Origin: Tepidisphaera sp.
Lineage (GTDB): Bacteria > Planctomycetota > Phycisphaerae > Phycisphaerales > UBA1924
Reading direction: 5' to 3'
DNA length: 64,000 nt
Assembly (NCBI GenBank): GCA_016124375.1
Contig: WGNV01000001.1
Coordinates: forward strand, 248,001-312,000
Of this stretch, positions 37,548 to 45,923 are shown one piece after another. How positions within the stretch are numbered: the first letter of the stretch is position 1; each line of letters opens with the position of its first letter. Below the pieces are notes generated by a model that was given only the letters and a program-made list of their open reading frames with translations, ran no database searches and was not told the DNA's origin. A program made the translations under genes and the position numbers.

Positions 37548-37901
37548 ATGAAACTCGACCCGCTCAGCACGACCCTGCACGCCCTGGCCGACCCGACACG
37601 GCGGGCGATTTTGTCGCGTCTGCGGCAGGGTCAGGCGGGGGTGACCGAGCTGGCGGAGCCCTTTGAAATGTCGCTGCCGGCGATCTCGAAGCACCTGAAG
37701 GTGCTGGAGAAGGCGGGGCTGATCACGCGCAGCCGCGAGGCGCAGTGGCGGCCTTGCCGTCTGCAGCCGAAGCCCTTGAAACAGGCGTCGGACTGGCTGG
37801 AGGGGTATCGGGAAATGTGGGAGCAGAGCCTTGACAGGCTCGAGGTCTATCTACAGGAACTGCAATCGAAAGGACCCAAACATGGTTCAGCGAAGCGATG
37901 A
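37548..37901 (+). CDS. ArsR-family winged-helix repressor
   Basis: A 117-residue protein. The HTH is PTRRAILSRLRQGQAGVTEL and FEMSLPAISKHLKVLEKAGL, the standard ArsR/SmtB layout, but without an obvious metal-binding ELCVCDL motif, as in the ArsR proteins that partner SRPBCC/AHSA1 genes. It overlaps the next gene by 20 bp and very likely represses the two-gene operon. The ligand is unknown. Confidence 0.93.
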   Translation: MKLDPLSTTLHALADPTRRAILSRLRQGQAGVTELAEPFEMSLPAISKHLKVLEKAGLITRSREAQWRPCRLQPKPLKQASDWLEGYREMWEQSLDRLEVYLQELQSKGPKHGSAKR

Positions 37902-38907
37902 CCACGCGTACGAGAGCCAGGCCCGCACCGAGAACGGACGCGAGTTTGTGCTGACCCGCCTGTTGCGAGCCCCGCAGCGGCTGGTGTGGGAGGCTTTTTC
38001 CGATGCCAACCATCTGGCCCGCTGGTGGGGGCCCAGCGGCTTTACCACCACCACCCACGTGATGGAGTTTCGCGTAGGGGGCCAGTGGAACTTCATCATG
38101 CACGGGCCGGACGGGCATGACTACCCGAACTTCATCACGTACACGAAGATCACCCCCCACTCTCGCATCGAGTATCACCACGGGGGCGATGAGGAGATTC
38201 ATCCCGGAGGCTTTGACGTGGTCATCACGCTCGAGCCCAAGGGCGAGAAGGGCGCGGAGACGCTGGTGACCCTGCGGGGGATCATGCCCGATCAGGCGGC
38301 GCTGGACAACGTCGTCAACAAGTTCGGGGCGCTGGAGGGGGGAAAGCAGACGCTGGCGAGGCTGGCGGAGTATGTGTGGGATTCGCTCGACGCCAAGTCG
38401 AACCCGGATCAGTTCCGGATCTCGCGGGTGATCAACGCGCCGGCGGAGCTGGTGTGGGACGCGTTCACGATGCCCAAGCACCTGGCCAACTGGCTTGGGC
38501 CGCCGGGGTGCGACTCAGCGACTCGCTTGCTGGATCTGCGCGCGGGCGGGCGGATGCACTATTCGATGAAGATGCCGGGGAGCGACATGGATCACTTTGG
38601 GTTGTGGGTGTTCCGGGAGGTGACGCCGCCCAGCCGCCTGGTGTTTGTTTCGAGTTTCGCGGACGAGAAGGGGAATGTGATCCGGGCGTTTTTCAATCCG
38701 GACTGGCCCCTGGAGATTCTCTCGACGATCACGTTTGAGGCGCACGCGGGCGTGGGGCGCGGCACGCTGGTGACGATCAGCGGGCAGCCGCTGAACGCTT
38801 CGCCCGCGGAACTCAAGGCGTATCGCGATCACATGGGCAGCATGACGATGGGATGGAACGGCTCGTTCGATCGGCTCAACGCGTATGCGCCGACGATGGG
38901 GAAGTAG
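37882..38907 (+). CDS. Tandem AHSA1/SRPBCC-domain protein
   Basis: A 341-residue protein from ATG 37882 (AAAGGAC upstream). Two AHSA1 (activator of Hsp90 ATPase homologue 1-like) domains are fused: first at about residues 20-160 (TRLLRAPQRLVWEAFSDANH, ARWWGPSGF, EFRVGGQW), second at about 175-335 (SRVINAPAELVWDAFTMPKH, ANWLGPPGC, DLRAGGRMHY). Usually one domain per protein is paired with ArsR. Such domains bind small hydrophobic ligands; the role is unknown. Confidence 0.9.
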   Translation: MVQRSDDHAYESQARTENGREFVLTRLLRAPQRLVWEAFSDANHLARWWGPSGFTTTTHVMEFRVGGQWNFIMHGPDGHDYPNFITYTKITPHSRIEYHHGGDEEIHPGGFDVVITLEPKGEKGAETLVTLRGIMPDQAALDNVVNKFGALEGGKQTLARLAEYVWDSLDAKSNPDQFRISRVINAPAELVWDAFTMPKHLANWLGPPGCDSATRLLDLRAGGRMHYSMKMPGSDMDHFGLWVFREVTPPSRLVFVSSFADEKGNVIRAFFNPDWPLEILSTITFEAHAGVGRGTLVTISGQPLNASPAELKAYRDHMGSMTMGWNGSFDRLNAYAPTMGK

Positions 38908-38919
38908 CGCTCCAAAGCA

Positions 38920-38963
38920 CACAAGCCCCGTGAAGGTGCGCGGGCACGTTCACGGGGCTTGTG
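38920..38963. terminator. Hairpin between convergent AHSA1 and ilvE genes
   Basis: A perfect 15 bp stem CACAAGCCCCGTGAA / TTCACGGGGCTTGTG with a 14 nt loop. It sits between two convergent stops (38907 and 38983) and may terminate both transcripts, though no long T-run follows on either strand. Confidence 0.65.
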
Positions 38964-38982
38964 GGTTGGTGGGACTGGGGGT

Positions 38983-40086
38983 TCAGTCTTCGGGAATCGC
39001 GTCGCTGGTCACGATTTCCCGGAACTTCATGCGGAGCTTGTTGGTGAGTTCGCCTTCGCCGTCGGAGATGCGGGTCTCATCGACCTGGGGGACGGCGATG
39101 ATCTCGGCGGCGGTGCCGGTGAGGAAGATCTCGTCGGCGCTCATGAGGAAGTCGAGCTTCATCATGCGTTCCTCGACCTGGATGTCGCACATGGGGGCGA
39201 GTTCATCGATGACGAAGCGGCGAGTGACGCCTTCGAGCAGGCCGCCGGCGAAGCGGTCGTTCTCGCCGCTGACCGGGGGCGGGGTGAAGAGCTTGCCGTC
39301 CTTGATGACGAAGATGTTGTCGCCGGTGCATTCGGTGACCCAGCCCTCTTGGGAGAGCATGATGGCCTCGTGGCAGCCGGCTTCGATGGCTTCGACCTTG
39401 GCGAGGATGTTGTTGAGATAGTTCAGGCTCTTGATGCGGGGATCGAGGCAGGCGACGGGGGTCTTGGGACGTTTGGCGACGATGACGCGCATGCCGGTCT
39501 CGTAGAACTCGGGGGGGTAGAGGCTGATCTGGTCGGCGATGCAGATGACGCCGGGGACGGGGCACTTGCGGGGATCGAGCCCCAGGGTGCCGTGGCCGCG
39601 GGTGATGACCAGGCGGATGTAGCCTTCCTTGATGCCGTTGGCGGCGATGCAATCACGCTGGATCTGCACCATGTCGTCGGGCGAGACGGGGATGTGGAGG
39701 TGGAGCTTGGCGGCGCAGCGGTAGAGGCGGTCCATGTGGCTGCGGCATTTGAAGATCTTGCCCTGATAGACGCGGATGCCCTCGAAGACGCCATCGCCGT
39801 AGAGCAGGCCATGGTCGTAGACGCTGACCTTGGCCTCGTTCTTGGGCAGGAGTTGGCCATTGACCCAGACGAGCGGGTTGGCGGCGATCTGGTTTTCGCC
39901 TTGCCAGACGTGTCGCAGGGCCAAGCTGGGGAGCTTTTTGGCATCGCTCTTGGGTTGGCGCGAGGCCGGTTGGGACGCTCCGTTTTTGGCGGCGGGCTTG
40001 GAGGCCTTGGACGCGGGCTTGGCCGCGGGCTTGGAAGCTCCCGCGGTGCGGCGGGCGGCAGGACGATTGGTCGACTTCACGGGCAT
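38983..40086 (-). CDS. ilvE: Branched-chain amino-acid aminotransferase with a histone-like N-terminal tail
   Basis: A 367-residue protein from ATG 40086 (GGAGG upstream). Residues about 60-365 are a class IV aminotransferase: VWVNGQLLPKNEAKVSVYDHGLLYGDGVF-type start, ENV-like YGDGVFEGIRVY, the PLP lysine in RIKSLNYLNN (K219), and LTGTAAEI. It would interconvert Leu, Ile and Val with their 2-oxo acids. The first 55 residues are odd: a Lys/Ala/Pro/Ser-rich tail (SKPAAKPASKASKPAAKNG) resembling H1-like or AlgP-type basic tails, absent from ordinary IlvE. Confidence 0.93.
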   Translation of the reverse strand: MPVKSTNRPAARRTAGASKPAAKPASKASKPAAKNGASQPASRQPKSDAKKLPSLALRHVWQGENQIAANPLVWVNGQLLPKNEAKVSVYDHGLLYGDGVFEGIRVYQGKIFKCRSHMDRLYRCAAKLHLHIPVSPDDMVQIQRDCIAANGIKEGYIRLVITRGHGTLGLDPRKCPVPGVICIADQISLYPPEFYETGMRVIVAKRPKTPVACLDPRIKSLNYLNNILAKVEAIEAGCHEAIMLSQEGWVTECTGDNIFVIKDGKLFTPPPVSGENDRFAGGLLEGVTRRFVIDELAPMCDIQVEERMMKLDFLMSADEIFLTGTAAEIIAVPQVDETRISDGEGELTNKLRMKFREIVTSDAIPED

Positions 40087-40152
40087 GCGTGTTCCTCCGG
40101 TGCTGCAAAATGGTAGCGGGGCGCGGCCCCCGCGATCGAACCCTGCGCCGCC

Positions 40153-40977
40153 TTAGAACAGCAGCCTGACGCCGATGCCGACGGTGAAATCGAGTTCCGC
40201 CCGGTGGCGGACCTGTTGATAGAGGGGCAACTGCCCGAACAGTTCCAGTGCGAAGCTCCGACCCTCGTAGAGCAGCCCGGGGGCCCACCTCAGCTCCACG
40301 TCGCCGCTGGTCTCGTAGAGCCCGTTCATCTCGAGGGTGGCGTACCACGACCCCTGGGTGTCGCTCTGGTAGGTATCGGGGGCGATGCGGAAGAGATAGG
40401 CGGAGTCGAACTTCAGCGCGTCGCTGGGACCCTGGCCCCCCCGGTTGTCGGCCTCGTCCCCGCCGGTGTTGAAGCGCCAGAGGAGGTCTTGGTTGAAGCC
40501 GTGCCGGCCTTTGACCCAGGTGGCGACCAGGCCGACCTCGGGGTCGATGGCGGCGCGGTTCTGGAAGGTGGCGGCGGCGCCGGCGAGGGCGGCGACGCGG
40601 AAGGTGTCGATGCCCGAGGTGTCGTCCTGGTAGAAGCGGTACTTGAGGAGGGCCGAGGCCTCACCCGCGAAGAACTGTGAATCGCTGGAAGCGTCGTCGC
40701 GCTTCAGCCAGGCGTTGTCAAGGGAGAAGTCCACGTCGAGGGCCAGCGCCCGGGCGAGGCCGATCTGGGCTCCGGTCCAGCTTTCGAGGAGGTCGTAGTG
40801 ATCGGTGGCTCGCGCGGGGTCGCTGCCGAAGCGGCTGAACCACACGCGCTGCCTCACGACGAAGGCGCCTGGGGCGGGCATGGTGGCGGCCTGGGTGAAC
40901 ATCGCCTCCTGCGCGAGCGCGGGGAGCGTCGTGGCCGCGATGATGAGCGCGGATGCGTGTCTGGTGAGATGTCGCAT
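40153..40977 (-). CDS. Outer-membrane beta-barrel-like exported protein
   Basis: A 274-residue protein from ATG 40977 (AAGGAG upstream), with signal peptide HASALIIAATTLPALAQ. The mature chain alternates strands with aromatic residues (FVVRQRVWFSRFGSD, ALLKYRFYQDD, VGLVATWVKGRHG) and ends GIGVRLLF with a C-terminal Phe, as in outer-membrane barrels of the MetA-pathway/transporter type. It lies 11 bp past the heavy-metal-associated lipoprotein gene in the same direction, so an envelope role in metal handling is plausible but not shown. Confidence 0.75.
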   Translation of the reverse strand: MRHLTRHASALIIAATTLPALAQEAMFTQAATMPAPGAFVVRQRVWFSRFGSDPARATDHYDLLESWTGAQIGLARALALDVDFSLDNAWLKRDDASSDSQFFAGEASALLKYRFYQDDTSGIDTFRVAALAGAAATFQNRAAIDPEVGLVATWVKGRHGFNQDLLWRFNTGGDEADNRGGQGPSDALKFDSAYLFRIAPDTYQSDTQGSWYATLEMNGLYETSGDVELRWAPGLLYEGRSFALELFGQLPLYQQVRHRAELDFTVGIGVRLLF

Positions 40978-40988
40978 AGGGTGGCTCC

Positions 40989-41420
40989 TTACTTCTCATC
41001 GACCTTGACGAGCGTGAATCCGGCATCGGCGACAGCTTCGCCCAGGGCGTGGGGCGAGGGGTGCTGGGGCCCGCCCAGGGCCACCTGCACGGTGCCTTGC
41101 GCGAGATCGACCTTGGACCACATCACGCCCGGCACGTTGTTGAGCACGGCGTCGATGTTGCTGGCGCACAGCGGGCACCCGAGCCCGTTCACGTAGAGCA
41201 GGGCTTTGTCGGCGGCGATCGGGGCCTTGCTGTCGGCCGCGGCCATCTCGGCGGGGCTGGCCTGATGAATCACGCCCGAATCCTCGGACCCGACGGGCGC
41301 GTGCTGGGGAGAATCGCCCGCTCGCGCGGACTGACCCGCCCCACAGCCGACCAGCGACACGCCGAGAGACGCCACGGCGAACAGCCGGGCAACGACGAAG
41401 ACCCGTTGAGAAAGCGTCAT
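40989..41420 (-). CDS. Lipoprotein with heavy-metal-associated (HMA) domain
   Basis: A 143-residue protein with ribosome site AAGGA. The N-terminus LFAVASLGVSLVGC is a lipobox (Cys at about 26). Residues about 73-140 form a ferredoxin-like HMA domain with the metal motif GLGCPLCASNID (CxxC), then VPGVMWSKVDLAQGTVQVAL. It would bind a soft metal (copper or mercury type) outside the inner membrane. Middle of a three-gene minus-strand set with a Cys-rich exported protein upstream and a barrel protein downstream. Confidence 0.85.
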   Translation of the reverse strand: MTLSQRVFVVARLFAVASLGVSLVGCGAGQSARAGDSPQHAPVGSEDSGVIHQASPAEMAAADSKAPIAADKALLYVNGLGCPLCASNIDAVLNNVPGVMWSKVDLAQGTVQVALGGPQHPSPHALGEAVADAGFTLVKVDEK

Positions 41421-41600
41421 GACAGAGTTCCTTTCAGAGACGATCTGGATGAGGAGGTGGCCGCGGGGCGCAGCGCTGAGCGCACGAAAGGTGCGACGGG
41501 CGTGCGATCGCCGCGGAGAATCACCGTTGAGTTTGGAACACGAAAAGCGACGGACCGGAGGGATGGGCGGCGCGCCATGCGGGCGCGCAGGCTCCCTGGT

Positions 41601-42092
41601 CTACGTCAATCGCGCGTTGATGAACGCGATGAGCGCGGCACCCGACGGCCTGGACGGGGCTGGCCTTGAGACGCCGGTCCGCCAAGGCATCGCGGGGGGC
41701 GTCATTTCGCCCGTGGCCCACGAGCGGGCCATCGCCGTGGCCAGCGACACGCCGGCGCTGTCGCGATTGGGGATGAGAGGCAGCGGCCCGCCTCCGGCAC
41801 GGCCTCCGGGGCACCCCTGCAGGTTGCACGAGTTGTTCTGCGAGGCGACGGCGTCGGTCTCGGGGGTCTGGGTGTTGGAAGAATCGGCGTGATTGTCGCG
41901 GCAGCAGGCGCAGCAGGCGGAGCCGCAGCAATCGTCGGACTCGGTGTTTGAAGTTTCGGTGATCGAGCCTTGGGAGATCGATGCGGCGGCGACGGGTTCG
42001 AGGGTCGCGTGGGCGAATGCGGAGCGCAGCCCGAGCGTCGCCGCGGCGAGCGCCACAGTGCCGACCAGGATAGCGATCCATCGAAACTGCAC
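41601..42092 (-). CDS. Cysteine-rich exported protein, probable metal binder
   Basis: A 163-residue protein from GTG 42092 with GGAG 5 nt upstream (a TTG at 42107 is the alternative). Signal sequence: QFRWIAILVGTVALAAATLGL. The mature N-terminal third contains DDCCGSACCACCRDNHAD, six cysteines within ten residues, plus two later cysteines (CNLQGC). The remainder is Pro/Gly/Ala-rich and unstructured-looking. Clustering of Cys pairs suggests metal binding outside the cytoplasm, consistent with the downstream HMA lipoprotein. No known family recognised. Confidence 0.7.
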   Translation of the reverse strand: MQFRWIAILVGTVALAAATLGLRSAFAHATLEPVAAASISQGSITETSNTESDDCCGSACCACCRDNHADSSNTQTPETDAVASQNNSCNLQGCPGGRAGGGPLPLIPNRDSAGVSLATAMARSWATGEMTPPAMPWRTGVSRPAPSRPSGAALIAFINARLT

Positions 42093-42149
42093 GGGTACTC
42101 CGATCAACGGGTCCAGAAACAGCCGCGGCTGGGCTCCGCGCGACCTTCG

Positions 42150-42179
42150 ATACTATGTATCGCCTTGATCGGGCCGCAA
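42150..42179 (-). promoter_or_regulatory. Candidate promoter of the metal-binding cluster
   Basis: On the minus strand TTGCGG (42179-42174), an 18 bp spacer, TAGTAT (42155-42150), about 58 bp before the GTG at 42092. A moderate match to sigma-70; weak evidence. Confidence 0.35.
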
Positions 42180-42313
42180 GTTCGGCGGGCTCGGGGCCAG
42201 GAGGCCCGGAGGACCGGTCAGATTCCGATAAGCCGTGGGTGTCAAAGTCCGAACTTGAGCACCCTGTCGCTATTTGGGGCAATGGAGCGGGGCCGAAGGC
42301 CAATCATCCGGTC

Positions 42314-43267
42314 ATGTCAGTCGCCCCAAGCATGCCCGACTCGCCCGAGCCATTGACGGCTGCCCCCGCGACGGGGGTTGCGCCGGACATTTTGTGCCGC
42401 GCGTGCGGGTATGAGTTGAAGGGGATCGCGATGTCGGCGGCGTGCCCGGAGTGCGGGGCGCCGGTGGCGACCTCGCTGCGGGGGGACATCCTCGAAGCCG
42501 CGTCGCCGGAGTATGTGCGGACGCTGTGGCGGGGCGTGCTGCTGGCGGAGCTGGTGGTGCCGCTGCTGGTCTTGTCGTGGACGGTGCTGATTCCGTTGGC
42601 GATCTATCTGGCCGAGCGGGCGAAGGAGGCTGGCTCGGTATCGGGCGTGTCGGTGCAGCGGAACATCGACGTCCTGCAGGGGGTGCTTTCGTTCGTGGTG
42701 TCGGTGGTGAGCCTGGCGGGGTGGTGGATGCTCACGCGGCCCGACCCCGGCTATGCGCCCGGCGCGAAGGACCTGCGGGGCCGCCGCCTGCTGCGGGGCC
42801 TGCTGATCGTCCGAGCGGTGCAGAGCGTGCTGGGGCTGTGCGTAGTGTCGGTGCCGGCGATCCTTCAGAGCCCGTTTTCGGTGTTTTCGGGCAGCATTCA
42901 GATACACTCCAACAACGGAGCCAACACGTTCAATAACCCGACGTGGATTCTTGCGATCGCGCTGCGTCTCTCGTTCTTCGGGCTGTGGTTGCTGCAGTTC
43001 CTGATGCAGTGCCGCTTCCTGGGCGTGCTGGCCGCACGCATTCCTTCAACCCGCATTGCGAAGCACTCGCGGCGGGCGACCTGGCTGATTCCGCTGTGCT
43101 GGACGGTGGGATTCGCGGCGTGCTTTACTGGGCCGCCCGCGGCGCTGATCTACTATTGGTGGATCCTGGATCTGACGCGTCGCTCGCTGGGAAAGATCAT
43201 TCGCCTTCAGACCGTCCCCGTGGTCGCGGCAAGCGATGCCCCCAACCCGTTAGACTCTGCACCGTGA
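42314..43267 (+). CDS. Zinc-ribbon multi-pass membrane protein (paralogue pair, first)
   Basis: A 317-residue protein from ATG 42314. The zinc ribbon is at the N-terminus: CRACGYEL...CPECGAPV with Cys 28, 31, 44 and 47. SLRGDILEAASPEYVRTLWRG follows, then five or six hydrophobic helices at about 70-290. The following gene has the same order (ribbon, SLRGYLFEYADPQYLRTLRLG, helices), so they are tandem paralogues. The stop overlaps that gene's GTG. Function unknown. Confidence 0.75.
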   Translation: MSVAPSMPDSPEPLTAAPATGVAPDILCRACGYELKGIAMSAACPECGAPVATSLRGDILEAASPEYVRTLWRGVLLAELVVPLLVLSWTVLIPLAIYLAERAKEAGSVSGVSVQRNIDVLQGVLSFVVSVVSLAGWWMLTRPDPGYAPGAKDLRGRRLLRGLLIVRAVQSVLGLCVVSVPAILQSPFSVFSGSIQIHSNNGANTFNNPTWILAIALRLSFFGLWLLQFLMQCRFLGVLAARIPSTRIAKHSRRATWLIPLCWTVGFAACFTGPPAALIYYWWILDLTRRSLGKIIRLQTVPVVAASDAPNPLDSAP

Positions 43268-44265
43268 CTGACCCCAACGGCCAATCCGCGTCCGCGCCGA
43301 CGCCAGCGGCGGCTGCCCCGCACAAGCCCGTGCCGGCGACTCCACCCACCGACTCACCCAGGGGTGTGGCGCCGCCGGACGCCGTCTGCCGGTTCTGCGG
43401 CTATGACATCGCGGGCCTGGCCCTGGCGGCGCAATGCCCCGAGTGCGGGCGTTCGATCATGAACTCGCTGCGGGGCTATCTGTTTGAGTACGCGGATCCT
43501 CAGTATCTGCGGACGCTGCGGCTGGGGGCGCGGATTCTGTTCTTCTCGATCATCTTCTTCAGCCTGTTCGAGACGCTGACGGGCTTTTACGCCGCGTTTT
43601 ACGGAGCGGTGCTGGGAATCAGCCATTCGGGCTTGTGGGGTAATTTCTTTTCCACCCTGCACGGACACATGATCAACGCCCAGTCGTCCGGGTTCATCCT
43701 GACGCAGATCATGACGCAGAACCTGGGCGCGTATGTGCTGCTGATCGGCTGGGCGCTCTTGAGCCAGCGCGACCCCGGGGCCACGAGCAACGACCCGGAT
43801 CAGGCGGCGCGGCGGTTTCTTCGGTACACGCTGATCGCCAACGCGCTGATCACCACGTTCTGGCTGATCGTGCAGTTGAGCCCGGGCTTTCGCGCGTCGC
43901 TGGCCACGTTCACCTCCACCACGTCGCAGTCGGGCCCGAACATGAGCCCGATGTCGGTCTTCACGAGTTCATTCTTCATCACCAACGGACTGCGGGGCAT
44001 CTCGGAACTGATCGTCAACATCGTGAAGTTCTTCGCGGCGCTGAACTTCATGCGGACGCTTGCGCGGCGCATCCCCGACGAGTCGCTGGCCAACCTCGCG
44101 GGCGCGATGCGCTGGATCGTGCCGATCTCGTACGTGGTGCTGTCGTGCGTGAGCGGGATCATCGTGACGGTCGTGTACGCGGTGCTCCTCGATCGCTTTC
44201 AGAGCGCCATCGGCAAGGCGATCGGGCGTGCCGAGGCGGCGGCCACCACGAGCCCCGGGTCGTGA
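43264..44265 (+). CDS. Zinc-ribbon multi-pass membrane protein (paralogue pair, second)
   Basis: A 333-residue protein from GTG 43264 (GTGA overlap with the preceding gene). A Pro/Ala-rich start is followed by ribbon Cys 42, 45, 58 and 61 (CRFCGYDI...CPECGRSI), then SLRGYLFEYADPQYLRTLRLG and about six hydrophobic helices. It ends in a second GTGA overlap with pgeF, so the three genes form a tightly coupled operon. Confidence 0.75.
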   Translation: MTDPNGQSASAPTPAAAAPHKPVPATPPTDSPRGVAPPDAVCRFCGYDIAGLALAAQCPECGRSIMNSLRGYLFEYADPQYLRTLRLGARILFFSIIFFSLFETLTGFYAAFYGAVLGISHSGLWGNFFSTLHGHMINAQSSGFILTQIMTQNLGAYVLLIGWALLSQRDPGATSNDPDQAARRFLRYTLIANALITTFWLIVQLSPGFRASLATFTSTTSQSGPNMSPMSVFTSSFFITNGLRGISELIVNIVKFFAALNFMRTLARRIPDESLANLAGAMRWIVPISYVVLSCVSGIIVTVVYAVLLDRFQSAIGKAIGRAEAAATTSPGS

Positions 44266-45059
44266 GCACGCCGCCCCTGCTGCTCAAGTCTGCCGTGCTC
44301 GCTCAGGTGCCGCACGCGTTCAGCACGCGGGTCGGGGGCGTATCGGCGGGCCCGTTTGCGTCGCTGAACTTTGGCAACCCGATGGAGCTGCCCCCCGGTG
44401 TCGCGCGAGACCCGGTCGAGAACATCAACGTGAACTTTCGCCGCGTGCTGGAGGTGATCGGCGTGCCGGAGCGGCGCGTGCAGCAGGTGTATCAGGTACA
44501 TGGGTGTGCCGTGCGGGTGTATCGCGCGGGTGACGCGCCGCGCGAATGGACGCCGCAGGGCGAGTTCGATCACAAGGCCGACGCGATGGTGACCGACGAC
44601 CCGGGACGCGTGCTGGCGGTGCGGGTGGCGGACTGCGTGCCGGTGCTGCTGGCCAGCGGCGATGGGCGGGTGGTGGGCGCGGTGCACGCGGGGTGGCGGG
44701 GCGTGGTGCTGGGGGTGCTGCCCGCGGCGGTGGAGGCGATGCTGTCGCTGGGTGCTCGCGATATTCGCGCGGCGATCGGGCCGTGCATCGGGCCGACCAG
44801 GTTTGAGGTCGGCCCCGAGGTTGTCGCCGAGTTTGCGCCCCGCTGGCCCGGCGCGGTGCGCGAGCATCCGGAGGGAGTTCCAGGCAAGGCGATGATCGAC
44901 CTGGCGCTGGCGCTGCGCGACCAACTCGCGGAGGTGGAGGTTTCGAGCGTCGACGCGATTCAGCGTTGCACGGCGAGCGAGCCGGAGTGGTTTTTCAGTC
45001 ACCGGCGCGATCGGGGAATCACGGGGCGGATGGTGGGGGTGATCGGGCCGACGGCCTAG
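44262..45059 (+). CDS. pgeF: PgeF/YfiH peptidoglycan-editing (laccase-domain) protein
   Basis: A 265-residue protein from GTG 44262, overlapping the preceding stop. Conserved metal/active-site blocks: HAFSTRVGGVSAGPF, YQVHGCAVRV, VADCVPVLLASGDG, GAVHAGWRGVVLGV and IGPCIGPTRFEVG. The family hydrolyses wrongly incorporated amino acids in UDP-MurNAc precursors and also shows laccase or purine-nucleoside activity. Probably cytoplasmic. Translational coupling with two zinc-ribbon membrane genes is notable but unexplained. Confidence 0.92.
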   Translation: MSTPPLLLKSAVLAQVPHAFSTRVGGVSAGPFASLNFGNPMELPPGVARDPVENINVNFRRVLEVIGVPERRVQQVYQVHGCAVRVYRAGDAPREWTPQGEFDHKADAMVTDDPGRVLAVRVADCVPVLLASGDGRVVGAVHAGWRGVVLGVLPAAVEAMLSLGARDIRAAIGPCIGPTRFEVGPEVVAEFAPRWPGAVREHPEGVPGKAMIDLALALRDQLAEVEVSSVDAIQRCTASEPEWFFSHRRDRGITGRMVGVIGPTA

Positions 45060-45158
45060 GCGGCCGAGGCGTTGGTCGGTGGGACAGTCTTCCCAGCGGT
45101 CCGCAACGCTGCCTCGCGCCGCGATGCCACATGCGTTGGTGTGGCCTTCGCCATCGCC

Positions 45159-45884
45159 CTAATTCTGCCACTCCAGCAGCCGCATGAGCGCCCGCGTCGG
45201 CGGAATGATGTTCTCGCATTCCGCCTGCTCGAATCTCGCGAGGTCCCCCACTTCCAACCACATCACTTCGGAGTATTCCCAGTTTGGCTCGTGCGTGAAG
45301 TCGGAGGCGAGCTCCATGAGGAAGCACACGTCATCGCTGCGAGCCAAGGCGTCGCGGATGAGCATGACGGGCGTGGCGGCGTGCACGTCGGCACCCGGGC
45401 CGAGCTCTTCGGTGACTTCGTCCTCTAGGTGAGCCCGCAGGAGGGGGGCATCGAGTCGCTGGATGCTGAGGGGCGGGGCGACGACGCCGCCCGAGGGGCC
45501 GAACTCCCACAGGCCGGGGTAGTCGCGGACGTGTTCACCCCGGCGCCCGAGGAGCACGCGTACTGGGCCATCGCGGCGCACGATGATGGCGGTGACGCCA
45601 AGCAGGCGCACGCCGGTGTTGATGCCGGGCTGGACGGCGAGGCGCTGGTAGCGTTCGCGCTTGGCGAGGATGTGTTGCGAGGCGGGGTCGAAGCCTCTTA
45701 CCGAGAGCAGCGTGCCGTCGAAGAGGCGCGGGTTGAGGGCTTGCAGGCGCTGCCACTCGCGGGCGATCGGGGAGTCAGCGGGTGCGGCGTCCGGCACGGG
45801 GTCGCGCGCGATCTCGACGTGCAGGCGGGCGTCGATGGGCCAGCACTCGATGCCCGGGATGTCGTCGAAGCGGGTGGCGTCCAT
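45159..45884 (-). CDS. Nudix-domain protein
   Basis: A 241-residue protein. The N-terminal half (about 1-95) resembles the region before some Nudix domains (ECWPIDARLHVEIARD). The Nudix fold begins at TAIIVRRDGPVRVLLGRRG. The Nudix box is recognisable but degenerate: GPSGGVVAPP near residue 130, then LEDEVTEELG, where the expected REUXEE is EDEVTEE. Hydrolysis of a nucleoside diphosphate derivative is plausible; substrate unknown. It lies 39 bp past the ybaB stop on the same strand. Confidence 0.8.
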   Translation of the reverse strand: MDATRFDDIPGIECWPIDARLHVEIARDPVPDAAPADSPIAREWQRLQALNPRLFDGTLLSVRGFDPASQHILAKRERYQRLAVQPGINTGVRLLGVTAIIVRRDGPVRVLLGRRGEHVRDYPGLWEFGPSGGVVAPPLSIQRLDAPLLRAHLEDEVTEELGPGADVHAATPVMLIRDALARSDDVCFLMELASDFTHEPNWEYSEVMWLEVGDLARFEQAECENIIPPTRALMRLLEWQN

Positions 45885-45923
45885 GGCTTGGGTGGCCCCT
45901 CTCTCCGAAAGGGGGGTCTTGCG

